From contig NZ_FNLO01000004.1 in NCBI RefSeq assembly GCF_900095735.1, positions 1-64,000 of the forward strand: a stretch of DNA of 64,000 nucleotides, given 5' to 3'. Below are positions 15,641 to 26,260 of the stretch, piece after piece; within the stretch, counting starts at the first letter, position 1, and the number at the start of each line of letters is the position of its first letter. The translations under genes and the position numbers were made by a program. The DNA is from Chitinasiproducens palmae (GTDB taxonomy: Bacteria; Pseudomonadota; Gammaproteobacteria; Burkholderiales; Burkholderiaceae). The notes beneath the pieces are model-generated. The model saw nothing but the letters and a program-made list of their open reading frames with translations, was not told the origin of the DNA and made no database searches.

Positions 15641-15692
15641 ACCGTAAACCAGATTTCGAGTCTGGCGCATTCGACCACTCTGCCACCTTTCC
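15602..15692 (-). tRNA. tRNA-Ser (CGA anticodon)
   Basis: The minus strand gives a 91-nt class II tRNA. It has acceptor pairing GGAAAGG with CCTTTCC, a G discriminator and encoded CCA. The anticodon stem CCAGA/TCTGG encloses CTCGAAA (anticodon CGA). A long variable arm (ACGGTTCTTCCGT) and the T-loop GTTCGAATC are present. It reads UCG. serS lies just upstream on the same strand and the prophage integrase just downstream, so its 3' half is the likely integration site. Confidence 0.96.
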
Positions 15693-15757
15693 TGATTTCA
15701 CTACGCACCCGGCATTCGCGAGTGCTTCGCCGCGGGTCGAATCGCGACGAAGCGGCA

Positions 15758-15785
15758 ATTATAGACGTTTGCGCGGAATGCGCAA
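15758..15785 (-). promoter_or_regulatory. tRNA-Ser promoter
   Basis: On the minus strand a perfect TATAAT (15758-15763) lies 16 bp from TTGCGC (15780-15785), about 65 bp upstream of the tRNA 5' end. Confidence 0.7.
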
Positions 15786-15818
15786 GCGCTTTCGCGGCGC
15801 CAGTCCCGTTGCAATCGC

Positions 15819-17423
<1,605 letters not shown>

Positions 17424-17676
17424 ACCGAAGCCAGGTTGCAACGACCGCAGCCGACGCCTTCCGGTCCATCGCTTCGGCGCACCGCTTTCCTTTTTGAATT
17501 GAACCTGAGCCACGCGCGACCGTGCTGGCCAGGCCAATGCGCGCGACCGGGCCTTCCGCAGGCCCGCGTCCTCCGTCATGCGTCGTACGCCATGACCCGC
17601 TCCGGCCTGCCCGCGAAATTCGCGTGACTCACTCCGGCCGTTTCAATGCGCCGCGAGCGTTCGAAAGGAGTGAACC

Positions 17677-17991
17677 ATGCAGCACAACTTCCGCCCCGCC
17701 CACCGTGTCGTGCGTCGCGACACGCGCGAACTCAACGTGGTGTGCGCCGCCAGCGCACTGAACCTGGTACGCAAGCAGCTTTTCAACGCGTTGCGCGCCA
17801 TCGGCCTCGATGCAAGTTGCGTGGTCGTCAGCCGCTGCAACGCGCATACGCACGCGTCGCTGGACGCCACCATCCAATGCCGTGCCGGCGACGAGGCCAA
17901 GCTCTATGCAATCGCTGACTCGCTGCGCCGACAGGAAGGTGTCAGCGGCGCAAACTGGCGCATGCCGCTTTACCCGGCGCTGGCGGCCTGA
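17677..17991 (+). CDS. Small ACT-like protein, possibly related to MgtC C-terminal domain
   Basis: The 104-residue product has an AAAGGAG ribosome binding site and a beta-alpha-beta-beta-alpha-beta pattern (ELNVVCAASALNLVRKQLFN, HASLDATIQCRAGD, KLYAIADSLRRQEGVSGANW). The closing EGVSGANWR resembles the end of the ACT-like regulatory domain of MgtC (LxxxxGVxxxxW). The membrane part of MgtC is absent. It is the first gene of the magnesium locus, 530 bp before mgtA. Relation to MgtC is an inference from weak similarity plus context. Confidence 0.45.
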   Translation: MQHNFRPAHRVVRRDTRELNVVCAASALNLVRKQLFNALRAIGLDASCVVVSRCNAHTHASLDATIQCRAGDEAKLYAIADSLRRQEGVSGANWRMPLYPALAA

Positions 17992-18327
17992 GTTCGCCTG
18001 AGCTTGCCTGCGTTCACGCCGCACCGGCGGCGTCAACTCACCGTGAGGCAAGCCACGTTGCGGTTCACGCCGCCACGGCCGTCGCGCCTGGTTCCGGCCG
18101 CCACCTGACGAGGCACGCGCCGCTGGCGCACCGACCCGCCGGCCCCGTCGCGCAAGGACCCACAACACCGACATGACGCGTGCCGGCAGCGCCTCGTGCG
18201 CCGCCAGGCGCACATGCGTCGATCGGCACGCCGCACGGGTCGGTCGCAACCTCGCAGCGCCGTCGTGGCAACGCGAAGCAGCGCGCAAAGCAGGCGCAGT
18301 CGGTCCGCCGCCACGCCGCGCACGCGC
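17992..18327 (+). other. Gene-free leader between ACT-like ORF and mgtA, first part
   Basis: GC-rich with no convincing frame on the plus strand. The long minus-strand frame across it is a shadow of the flanking plus-strand genes. No terminator with a T-run is visible, so mgtA may be transcribed together with the upstream ORF. Confidence 0.4.
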
Positions 18328-18392
18328 CGATGACTCGAGCCGATGACTCAAGCGGATGACTCGTGCCGATGATTCAGGCGGATGACTCAAGC
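18328..18392 (+). repeat. Five 13-bp tandem repeats in mgtA leader
   Basis: Five contiguous units of CGATGACTCAAGC type (18328, 18341, 18354, 18367, 18380), differing at one to three positions. Each contains ATG. Because 13 is not a multiple of three, successive ATGs fall in shifting frames and give short nested ORFs of the MTRADDS type. The last unit supplies the start codon of the proline-rich leader ORF. Confidence 0.85.
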
Positions 18393-18492
18393 CGCCGTCC
18401 GCGCGCCGCCGGACGTCGCTTCCCCCACCGGCGATACCGATGTATCTCCGCCAGCCGGACCACCGGCCTCTTGCAAGGCGAAACTCGCCTGA
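18382..18492 (+). CDS. Proline-rich leader ORF ahead of mgtA
   Basis: A 36-codon frame begins in the last 13-bp repeat and stops 28 bp before the mgtA ATG. It has seven proline codons, six of them in three Pro-Pro pairs (VRAPPDVASP, then SPPAGPPAS). Proline-rich leader peptides (MgtL, MgtP) control Salmonella mgtA and mgtCB by ribosome stalling or speed. A similar role is inferred here. The ribosome binding site is weak (AGGCGG directly upstream). Confidence 0.4.
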   Translation: MTQAAVRAPPDVASPTGDTDVSPPAGPPASCKAKLA

Positions 18493-18520
18493 CACCGATG
18501 TAGAAAAGGAGTACCAAGCA

Positions 18521-21253
18521 ATGCGAACGACAGAACGAGACCGCATGGCTCGCACCCGTAACCCACGCCGCCGCAGCGGCTCATCGTTCGACATGCCATC
18601 CCGGCATGACACGATCGATGACACTCTGCAGTACTATCAATCCGATCGGGAGGGCCTGACCGAACTGGAAGCCGCCCATCGTCTCGAACGCGACGGCCCC
18701 AATGTGGTCGCGCAGCAGGGTCCGCCGAGCGCGATCAGTCAGTTGCTCAATGCGTTCAACAATCCGTTCATCGCGATCCTGGTCGTACTGGCAGCGATCA
18801 GCGCCTGCACCGACGTCATCTTCGCCGACGCGGACGAGCGCAGCTACAAGTCCGTGATCATCCTGTCGACGATGGTGCTGCTCAGCGCGGTGCTGCGGTT
18901 CGTCCAGGAGTACCGTTCCGAACGCGCTGCGCAGGCCCTGCGAGCCTTGGTGAGCGCGACCGCGACCGTGCTCCGTCGCATGAACGGCACCGGACAGGTG
19001 GTCGCGCGCACCGTGCCGACGCAGGACCTGGTGGTCGGCGACATCGTGGCCCTCTCGGCCGGCGACATGGTGCCGGCCGATGTGCTGTTGATCGAGTCGC
19101 GCAACCTGATGGTCAGCCAGGCCGCGTTGAGCGGCGAATCGCTGCCGGCCGAGAAATACGACACGTTGGGCGCGGTCGCGAGCAAGGACTCCGGCACGCC
19201 GGCCGGCCAGAGCGACGGCTCCCTGCTGGAGCGTCCGAACGTCTGCCTGATGGGCAGCAATGTCGTCTCCGGATATGCGCGTGGCATGGTGATCGCCACC
19301 GGCGCGCAGACCTATTTCGGCATGCTCGCCGGCAAGGTGTTGAACCGCAAGCCGGCGCCCACCGCCTTCGACCTGGGCGTCAACAAGGTGAGCCGTCTGC
19401 TGATCTGCTTCATGCTGGTGATGGTGCCGATCGTGTTCGTGCTGAACGGCGCGAGCACCGGCGACTGGCTGACCGCGGTGACCTTCGCGCTCGCCGTGGC
19501 CGTCGGCCTGACACCGGAAATGCTGCCGATGGTGGTAAGCGCAAACCTTGCCAAGGGCGCGCTTGCGATGTCTCGCTGCAAGGTAGTGGTCAAGCGCCTG
19601 TCGTCGGTGCAGAACTTCGGGGCGATGGACGTACTGTGCGTCGATAAGACGGGCACGCTGACCGAGGATCGTGTGGTGGTGACCCGGCACGTCGACGCCG
19701 GTGGCTACAGCAGCGACGAAGTGCTGCGGCTCGCTGGACTGAACAGCCGCTACCAGAGCGGCATGCGCAACGTCATCGACCAGGCCATTGTCGAGGCGGC
19801 CCAGACCCAGCGCGACCCCGACCTCGCGGGCTGGCGGAAGGTCGACGAGATTCCATTCGATTTCGAGCGGCGCCGGCTGTCGGTGATCGTCGAGGACATG
19901 CAGGGCGAGCACCGCTTGATCTGCAAGGGTGCCGTTGACGAGGTGCTGTCGGTCGCGACGTCGGTCCGTCTGTCCGATCGCACCGTGGTGGCGCTGGATG
20001 CGACGCAACGTGCCGACCTGCGCAAGCGCTGCAATGCATTGCAGCGCGATGGCTTGCGCGTGCTGGTGTTGGGCAGCCGCACGATTCCGGTCGGCATGCG
20101 CAACGACAGCTACGACGCCTCGGTCGAGTGCGAACTCGTCATCGAAGGCATGTTGACGCTGTTCGATCCGCCCAAGGCGTCGGCACCCGGCGCCTTGGCC
20201 GCGCTGGCCCGCCGCGGCGTCGCGGTGAAGGTGCTGACCGGCGATGCGCCGGAGGTGGCGCGCGCCACCTGCGCGCAGGTCGGCCTGGACGCGAGCCGGC
20301 TGCTGTGCGGCAGCGACCTTGCCACGCTGGGCGACAAGGCGCTGCGCGAATGCGCGCGCGACACGGTGGTCTTCGCAAAGCTGACGCCGATGGACAAGGC
20401 GCGCATCGTACGTGCGCTGCGCGCCGACGGACATACCGTGGGTTTCCTGGGTGACGGCATCAACGACGCACCGGCGCTGCGCGACGCGGACGTCGGCATT
20501 TCCGTCGACAGCGGGGCCGATATCGCCAAGGAGACGGCCGACATCATCCTGCTCGAAAAGGATCTTGCGGTGCTCGAAACCGGCGTGGTCAAGGGCCGCG
20601 AAACCTTCGGCAATATCCTCAAGTACCTGAACATCACGGCCAGCTCGAACTTCGGCAACGTGTTCTCGGTATTGATCGCCAGCGCGCTGTTGCCGTGGGA
20701 ACCGATCCTCGCGCTGCAACTGCTGGTGGTCAACCTGATCTACGACACCTCCCAGATGCTGCTGCCCTGGGACAAGATGGACCCGGAGTTCATCGACAAG
20801 CCGCGCAAATGGGACCCGCGCAACATCCGTCGCTTCATGATCTGGATGGGACCCACCTCATCGGTATTCGACATCACGACCTTCTGGCTGATGTGGACCG
20901 TCTTCGGCGCCGGCGCGATGTATCACGCCGGCGGCGGCAACGCCGGCCAGATCGTGATGAATTCAGGCTGGTTCATCGAGTCGCTGGTGTCGCAGACGAT
21001 GGTCGTGCATGTGCTGCGAACCGCGCGCCTGCCGTTCATCCAGAGCCGTCCGGCGTGGCCCGTGTTGATCTCGACAAGCCTGGCGATCGTCATCGGCTGC
21101 GCGTTACCCTATTCGCCGCTCGGCGAAGCGTTCGGCTTCGTGCCGATGCCGGCCAGCTACTGGCCATGGCTCGCACTGACCATGCTCGGCTACATCACGC
21201 TCGCCCAGGTCATCAAAAAGTGTTACATCGCCCGTTACGGACAGTGGTTCTGA
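18521..21253 (+). CDS. mgtA: Magnesium-transporting P-type ATPase MgtA
   Basis: This P3B-type pump drives Mg2+ into the cytoplasm. The 910-residue inner-membrane protein has the N-terminal cytoplasmic region and the actuator TGE-like loop (SGESLPAEKYD). The phosphorylation motif CVDKTGTLTED has its aspartate at residue 375. The hinge motif FLGDGINDAPALRDADVGIS and a C-terminal bundle of membrane helices follow. Length matches MgtA/MgtB (about 900). The ATG at 18521 has a GGAG ribosome binding site; the longer frame to 18440 covers the leader ORF. The leader holds repeats and a proline-rich ORF, suggesting post-initiation control. Confidence 0.95.
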   Translation: MRTTERDRMARTRNPRRRSGSSFDMPSRHDTIDDTLQYYQSDREGLTELEAAHRLERDGPNVVAQQGPPSAISQLLNAFNNPFIAILVVLAAISACTDVIFADADERSYKSVIILSTMVLLSAVLRFVQEYRSERAAQALRALVSATATVLRRMNGTGQVVARTVPTQDLVVGDIVALSAGDMVPADVLLIESRNLMVSQAALSGESLPAEKYDTLGAVASKDSGTPAGQSDGSLLERPNVCLMGSNVVSGYARGMVIATGAQTYFGMLAGKVLNRKPAPTAFDLGVNKVSRLLICFMLVMVPIVFVLNGASTGDWLTAVTFALAVAVGLTPEMLPMVVSANLAKGALAMSRCKVVVKRLSSVQNFGAMDVLCVDKTGTLTEDRVVVTRHVDAGGYSSDEVLRLAGLNSRYQSGMRNVIDQAIVEAAQTQRDPDLAGWRKVDEIPFDFERRRLSVIVEDMQGEHRLICKGAVDEVLSVATSVRLSDRTVVALDATQRADLRKRCNALQRDGLRVLVLGSRTIPVGMRNDSYDASVECELVIEGMLTLFDPPKASAPGALAALARRGVAVKVLTGDAPEVARATCAQVGLDASRLLCGSDLATLGDKALRECARDTVVFAKLTPMDKARIVRALRADGHTVGFLGDGINDAPALRDADVGISVDSGADIAKETADIILLEKDLAVLETGVVKGRETFGNILKYLNITASSNFGNVFSVLIASALLPWEPILALQLLVVNLIYDTSQMLLPWDKMDPEFIDKPRKWDPRNIRRFMIWMGPTSSVFDITTFWLMWTVFGAGAMYHAGGGNAGQIVMNSGWFIESLVSQTMVVHVLRTARLPFIQSRPAWPVLISTSLAIVIGCALPYSPLGEAFGFVPMPASYWPWLALTMLGYITLAQVIKKCYIARYGQWF

Positions 21254-21308
21254 GTAGAGTGACGCCACGCAAGCCTGCAAGAAACCGCTTCATCAACTTG
21301 AAAGAACC

Positions 21309-22130
21309 ATGACGATGCATCGATACACGCCGCGTGACGGGACGCAACAAACGCCGCGGCATAGGCAGGAAGGCCAGGGGGGCGGGCCACGCCGAGCGGC
21401 CGCCGCGCTGGCCGCCGCCGCGCTGGTCGCAAGCCCTCCAGCGCACGCGGCACATCCACTCTTCACGGACGACCCCGGCACCCAGGGCAACGGCGGCTGG
21501 CAGGCCGAATTCAACGCCGAGCGCACCAGCCATCAGGACGACGATGGGCGTCAGGTGCTGTTCGGCACCACGCTCACCCGGGGCATCGGCGAGACCGTCG
21601 ACGTCTATGCGACCTTGCCCTACACCAGCACTTCGGCCGCGCCCTATGGCGTCGGCTCCGGCATCGGCGACACGGAAGTTGGCGCGAAGTGGCGCTTCAT
21701 CGACTCCGGTCCGTTCTCGGTGGCGGTACGCGCCGCGGCCATCCTGCCCACCGGCAGCACCAGCAGGGGCCTTGGCAACGGCCAGACCGGCGCCGTCGCG
21801 CTGCTCCTGGGGCAGTTCTCGCAGGGCCCGCTGACCCTGCTCGGCAGCGTCGGCAACACCTGGGCACCCAACGACCAGAACAACCGCAGCCGGATCTGGC
21901 AGGCCTCGGCCGCGGTGCTGTATCGAATCGTGCCGTCGGTTCAGCTCGTCGCAAACGTCGGCACCACGGCCAACGAGGATCGCAGCGCCGATCGCGCGCC
22001 AGCCTTCGCGATCGTCGGCGCGATCTGGAGTCCGAACAAGACCGTCGATCTCGACGTCGGGTATCGGCGTGGGCTCAATCGCGAGACCTACGATCACTCG
22101 CTGATGGCGGGTCTCACGCTGCATTGGTGA
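21309..22130 (+). CDS. Outer-membrane beta-barrel protein (phenol MetA-pathway/transporter family)
   Basis: The 273-residue protein has a twin-arginine-preceded hydrophobic signal segment (AAAALAAAALVASPPAHA, cleavage likely before AHPLFTDD). Alternating beta strands with aromatic ends follow up to a terminal W. HPLFTDDPGTQGNGGWQAE near the mature N-terminus is typical of the pfam13557-type outer-membrane proteins annotated as transporter or phenol-degradation protein. It follows mgtA by 55 bp on the same strand and may be co-transcribed. Substrate unknown. Confidence 0.65.
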   Translation: MTMHRYTPRDGTQQTPRHRQEGQGGGPRRAAAALAAAALVASPPAHAAHPLFTDDPGTQGNGGWQAEFNAERTSHQDDDGRQVLFGTTLTRGIGETVDVYATLPYTSTSAAPYGVGSGIGDTEVGAKWRFIDSGPFSVAVRAAAILPTGSTSRGLGNGQTGAVALLLGQFSQGPLTLLGSVGNTWAPNDQNNRSRIWQASAAVLYRIVPSVQLVANVGTTANEDRSADRAPAFAIVGAIWSPNKTVDLDVGYRRGLNRETYDHSLMAGLTLHW

Positions 22131-22140
22131 TCCGTGAAAG

Positions 22141-22181
22141 CGGCACCGGTGCCGGGTGCATGGCGGGGCGCAGGCCCCGCC
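22141..22181. terminator. Paired hairpins between convergent OMP gene and rarA
   Basis: CGGCACCGGTGCCG (22141-22154) is a perfect palindrome and GGCGGGG/CCCCGCC (22162-22181) a 7-bp stem. They lie ten bases past the OMP stop, ahead of the convergent rarA end. No T-run follows, so function as an intrinsic terminator is uncertain. A 57-codon GTG frame (22134-22307) across here has no recognisable product. Confidence 0.35.
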
Positions 22182-22369
22182 CGTGCCGCTCCATATCAAT
22201 CCGTGCCGTCGTTCCGCCCGGCCATCTCGGCGTTCGCCGGCATGCGCATGAGCGTCGAGCGCGATTTCGCCGAAGCGATTACCCCCGCCACCGTCAAGAC
22301 CGCCTGACACGGACGCGGCCCGGCACTGCGCCGGCGCCGCCATGCGCCGCCGAGCGCCGCTTCGGCAAT

Positions 22370-23782
22370 TCAGTCGTCGCCGTCCGCCGCCGCGCTCTCC
22401 GGCGGCGTTGCGGCGACGCCGCCCCGTGTCGTCGCCTTTCTGCCCTGGGTCGCGGCGTCCTGCTTGGCGGCGCCGCGACTGGGCGCCGACGCGCGGGCCT
22501 GCGCATCCAGCTGCGACAACCACGCCAGCTTCTCGCCGATCTTCTGCTCCAGACCACGCGGCGTCGGCCGATACCAGTTCGGCGCCGGCATGCCCTCCGG
22601 CAGGTAGCTTTCCCCGGCCGCGTACGCATTCGGTTCGTCGTGCGCATAGCGGTACTCGTGGCCGTAGCCCAGCTCCTTCATCAGCTTGGTCGGCGCGTTG
22701 CGCAGGTGGATCGGGATCGGCCGGCTCTTGTCCTGCGACACAAAGCGGCGGGCGGCGTTGTACGCGTTGTAGCCGGCGTTCGATTTTGCCGCCACGGCGA
22801 GGTAGATCAGCGCCTGGGCGAGGGCCAGCTCGCCTTCCGGCGTGCCGAGCCGTTCATAGGTCTCGGCGGCATCGAGCGCGATGCGCGCGCCCCTGGGGTC
22901 CGCAATGCCGATATCCTCCCACGCCATCCGGACGATCCGCCGGGCCAGATAGCGGGGATCGGCGCCGCCATCGAGCATCCGGCAGAACCAGTACAGCGCG
23001 GCGTCCGGGTCGCTGCCGCGTACCGACTTGTGCAGCGCGCTGATCTGATCGTAGAACGCGTCGCCGCCCTTGTCGAAGCGGCGCAGGTTCTGCGCCAGCG
23101 ACGACGCCAGCAAGGCCGCGTCGATGCGTCGCGCGGGCGTCCGCACGGCGGCGCGCGCCGCGATTTCCACGTTGTTCAGCAGCTTGCGGCCGTCGCCATC
23201 CGCCGAGGCGATCAGCGCATGGCGCGCTTCCTCGTCGGTTTCCAGATCGCCCAGCTCGTGCAGCGCGCGCGACAGCAGCTCGCCCATTTCCTCGTCGTCG
23301 AGGCTTTTCAGCACGTAGACGGCCGCGCGCGACAGCAACGCGCCGTTGACCTCGAACGACGGGTTCTCGGTGGTGGCGCCAATGAACACGAACAGACCCG
23401 ACTCCACATGCGGCAGAAAGGCGTCCTGCTGGCTCTTGTTGAAGCGGTGCACTTCGTCGACGAAGACCAGCGTGCGCTTGCCGTGCGCCTGGTAATTGCG
23501 GGCCATCTCCACGGCTTCGCGGATGTCCTTCACGCCGGAGAGCACGGCGGACAACGCGATGAACGCCGAATCGAAGGCATTCGCCATCAGGCGCGCCAGC
23601 GTGGTCTTGCCGACGCCGGGCGGCCCCCACAGGATCATCGAATGCGGCTCGCCCGACGCGAAAGCCACCGCGAGCGGCTTGTCGGGGCCGAGCAGGTGGC
23701 GCTGGCCGATCACCTCGCCGATGTTCTTCGGGCGCAGGCGTTCGGCGAGCGGCGTGGCGTGAGCGGGGTCGAGATCAATCAT
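22370..23782 (-). CDS. rarA: Replication-associated recombination protein A (RarA/MgsA AAA+ ATPase)
   Basis: A AAA+ ATPase related to clamp loaders that acts at stalled replication forks with SSB. The 470-residue protein starts MIDLDPAHATPLAERLRPKN, the usual family start. It has Walker A WGPPGVGKTT, Walker B VFVDEVHRF, sensor ATTENPSFEVN and the C-terminal tetramerisation domain (YLARRIVRMAWEDIG). A further 40 residues at the C-terminus are Ala/Arg/Gly-rich. A longer frame to 24028 runs into a glycine/cysteine hexamer repeat and is rejected. Part of the conserved ftsK-lolA-rarA-serS neighbourhood. Confidence 0.93.
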   Translation of the reverse strand: MIDLDPAHATPLAERLRPKNIGEVIGQRHLLGPDKPLAVAFASGEPHSMILWGPPGVGKTTLARLMANAFDSAFIALSAVLSGVKDIREAVEMARNYQAHGKRTLVFVDEVHRFNKSQQDAFLPHVESGLFVFIGATTENPSFEVNGALLSRAAVYVLKSLDDEEMGELLSRALHELGDLETDEEARHALIASADGDGRKLLNNVEIAARAAVRTPARRIDAALLASSLAQNLRRFDKGGDAFYDQISALHKSVRGSDPDAALYWFCRMLDGGADPRYLARRIVRMAWEDIGIADPRGARIALDAAETYERLGTPEGELALAQALIYLAVAAKSNAGYNAYNAARRFVSQDKSRPIPIHLRNAPTKLMKELGYGHEYRYAHDEPNAYAAGESYLPEGMPAPNWYRPTPRGLEQKIGEKLAWLSQLDAQARASAPSRGAAKQDAATQGRKATTRGGVAATPPESAAADGDD

Positions 23783-24029
23783 CGTTGGGTCGGCCGGGAC
23801 CTTGCTGCCGGTCCGGCGTTGAAGCGGCTGTGAAAGGCGGGTCATTCGATTATGCCAGCAGGGGCGTTTCCGCAACGCCGGCGCTTTTTGAGATAATCCG
23901 CGCGCAATGGCGGGCGATGCGGCGCGGTGGCTCGCCTCGCCGCCGCTGCAAGCGCAACCGTAGCCGTAGCCGCAGCCGCAACCGCCCTCCGTTGTCCCGA
24001 AAACTGTCACTGGCCAGGCGCCGATCACG

Positions 24030-25310
24030 ATGAGCGATACCCCGCAGCGATCCTCCTATTCGCCGGCCGCGCCGGTGCCTCCGTCGGAACGCGTGTTCAG
24101 TGGCCGCGACGCGTTCGCATTATGGTTCTCGCTGGGCATCGGCCTGCTGGTGCTGCAGGCCGGCGCGCTGCTGGTGCCGGCGCTGTCGCTGCCGCAGGCG
24201 TGCGCGGCGATCGTGGTCGGCAGTGCGATCGGCGTGCTGCTGCTGGCGCTGGTGGCGACGATCGGCGCGGACACCGGCACCGCCGCGATGGCCTCGCTGG
24301 CGCCGGCGCTGGGCCGGCGCGGCGCCACATTGCCGGCGTGCCTGAACGTGGTGCAACTGTTCGGTTGGGCCGCGTTCGAGATCATCGTGATGCGCGACTC
24401 GGCGAACGCGCTGACGAGTCAGGCCTTCGGCGTCTCGCATCCGCTGCTGTGGACCGTGATCTTCGGCGCGCTCGCCACCTGGCTGGCGATCGCCGGCCCG
24501 CTGTCGTTCGTGCGCCGCTTCCTGCGCAGCTGGGGCCTATGGCTGCTGCTGGCGGCCGCGCTCTGGCTGAGCTGGAATCTGTTCGCCCACGAGGACGTCG
24601 CGGCCTTGTGGCATCGCGCCGGCACCGGCGGCCTGGCCTTCGGCGCCAGCCTCGATCTGGTCATCGCCATGCCGCTGTCGTGGCTGCCGCTGATCGCCGA
24701 CTACTCGCGCTTCGGGCGCAGCCCGCGTGGCATGTTCATCGGCACCGCAGCCGGCTACGGCATCGCGAATTGCTGGTTCTACCTGCTGGGCGCGGCCTAT
24801 GGACTGGCGGCTGGCGGCGGCGACATGCTGACGCGCTCGCTGGCGCTGGCCGGTGGCGGTTTCGCGCTGCTGCTGATCCTGATCGACGAAACCGACAACG
24901 CATTCGCGGACATTCATTCGGCTGCCGTCTCGGGCGGCGTGCTGCTGCCGTCAGCGCGTACGCCCGTGCTGGCGCTCGCGTTCGGCGCCGCCGCGACGCT
25001 GGCCGCGTTGACCGTACCGATGGCCCGCTACGAGAATTTCCTGCTGCTGATCGGGTCGGTGTTCGCGCCGCTGTTCGGCGTGGTGTTGACCGATCACTTC
25101 GTGCTGCGGCGCCGCCGCGCGCCGCAGGCAAACGGTGGCTGGCGCGGTCTGCCGTATCTCGCCTGGGCGCTCGGCATCGCCGCCTATCACGCGATCGCCC
25201 GCTGGCTGCCGGACGCCGGCGCGACCCTGCCGGCCCTGGCGATCGCGGCGCTCGCGCATTGGCTGATGCAGCGCGGCGCACAGCGTCGCTTCGCGCAACA
25301 TCGCGCCTGA
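24030..25310 (+). CDS. NCS1-family transporter, CytX-like (hydroxymethylpyrimidine/thiamine precursor)
   Basis: The 426-residue inner-membrane protein has about 12 membrane segments. NCS1 signature stretches include ADYSRFGRSPRGMFIG and IDETDNAFADIHSAAVS, the latter being typical of CytX, the putative hydroxymethylpyrimidine permease. The upstream 250 bp contain no TPP-riboswitch-like sequence, which many cytX genes carry, so the substrate is less certain. It lies on the opposite strand to its neighbours, splitting rarA from lolA. A short GTAGCC-type hexamer repeat (23954-23983) lies in its 5' region. Confidence 0.72.
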   Translation: MSDTPQRSSYSPAAPVPPSERVFSGRDAFALWFSLGIGLLVLQAGALLVPALSLPQACAAIVVGSAIGVLLLALVATIGADTGTAAMASLAPALGRRGATLPACLNVVQLFGWAAFEIIVMRDSANALTSQAFGVSHPLLWTVIFGALATWLAIAGPLSFVRRFLRSWGLWLLLAAALWLSWNLFAHEDVAALWHRAGTGGLAFGASLDLVIAMPLSWLPLIADYSRFGRSPRGMFIGTAAGYGIANCWFYLLGAAYGLAAGGGDMLTRSLALAGGGFALLLILIDETDNAFADIHSAAVSGGVLLPSARTPVLALAFGAAATLAALTVPMARYENFLLLIGSVFAPLFGVVLTDHFVLRRRRAPQANGGWRGLPYLAWALGIAAYHAIARWLPDAGATLPALAIAALAHWLMQRGAQRRFAQHRA

Positions 25311-25545
25311 CCGGGCGAACGACTGCATCGCATGCGCGCCGCGATTGCGTCGCGGCCGCTGCCAACGCGGTCACCGCGCTGAGGGCTGAGGCTGTCGCCG
25401 CTCGGCTAGGAGCGGCCACCGGTGGCGCTCCGCCCCATCCTCAGCCGCCAGCCGCCAGCCGCCACCGGTAGCCGCGGTCGGCACCGCACACGGGCCGCGA
25501 GCGTGCGTGACGGCACCCGACCGCGCTGCGCCCGGGTTGCCCCGA

Positions 25546-26244
25546 TCAGCCCTTGACCACGTCCGCGCCCTTTGGCGGGGTGAAGCGGAACGTGTTGCTA
25601 TCGAGCGCGGGGTTGCGCTGGATGTTCGCGAACGTCAGCATGGTCACGTTGCCGAACACGTCGCGCAGCTCCATCGTGTCCAGCGTGCCTTGCCTGAAGC
25701 CGATGATGATGCGTTCGAACTGCGTATCGTTGGCCTTCGGCGTGAGTTCGACCTTTTCGACGCCATCCTGCGCGCCGGCATCCTTCAGGTTGAAGCTCTT
25801 TTCGATTTCGTTGCTGCCGAACAGGATCGCCGCCGGGCTGGCGCCCAGCGCATCGCCGAGCGCGCGCTCGGTGACCTGGTTCAAGTCCTTGTCATAGACG
25901 TACAACGTCTTGCCGTCCGCCTGCAGCAGTTGCTCGTAAGGCTTGTTGTAGTGCCAGACGAAGCGGCCGGGACGCGAGAACACGAAATTGCCGGTGGCGG
26001 TCCCGCCACCCTGCGCGCCAGCCGACTGTCCATTCGCCTGGCCACCGGTCTTGACCTGCTTCTGCACGAAGTCGCCACGCGCGGTCTTCACCTGGGCCAC
26101 GAAGGTCTTCAACTGCTCGATGCCGCCGGCGAACGCCGGCGTCGCGATGCAGAGCGCGGCGGCCACGCCGGCCAGCACCAGCGTGGCGCGGCGCAACGGG
26201 CCAGCGTACGGTTTCGGGGAGACAGCTCGGAAATGGGCACTCAT
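25546..26244 (-). CDS. lolA: Outer-membrane lipoprotein carrier protein LolA
   Basis: Periplasmic chaperone that takes lipoproteins from LolCDE to LolB. The 232-residue precursor has a signal peptide ([18 protein letters not shown], cleaved before GGIEQLKTF). The LolA barrel follows ([48 protein letters not shown]), with a short Gly/Gln-rich insertion near residue 75. The start [10 protein letters not shown] lies 16 bp after the ftsK stop, so the two form an operon. Length is slightly above average because of the insertion. Confidence 0.93.
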   Translation of the reverse strand: MSAHFRAVSPKPYAGPLRRATLVLAGVAAALCIATPAFAGGIEQLKTFVAQVKTARGDFVQKQVKTGGQANGQSAGAQGGGTATGNFVFSRPGRFVWHYNKPYEQLLQADGKTLYVYDKDLNQVTERALGDALGASPAAILFGSNEIEKSFNLKDAGAQDGVEKVELTPKANDTQFERIIIGFRQGTLDTMELRDVFGNVTMLTFANIQRNPALDSNTFRFTPPKGADVVKG

Positions 26245-26260
26245 TACGTTCTGATCCTTC

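Noticed and set aside
18581-20719. 712-codon open frame on the minus strand opposite mgtA
   Set aside because: Shadow frame typical of high-GC DNA; no known domain, and the plus strand encodes a complete MgtA.
22134-22307. 57-codon GTG frame between the OMP gene and rarA
   Set aside because: No ribosome binding site, no similarity, and it spans two hairpins; could be a small gene but is not supported.
22370-24028. Longer rarA start at 24028
   Set aside because: The extra 82 codons translate a hexamer repeat and other spacer DNA; family members start near residue 83.
23783-24029. TPP riboswitch ahead of the cytX-like gene
   Set aside because: No CTGAGA or ACCTGA-type thi-box elements were found in the upstream region.
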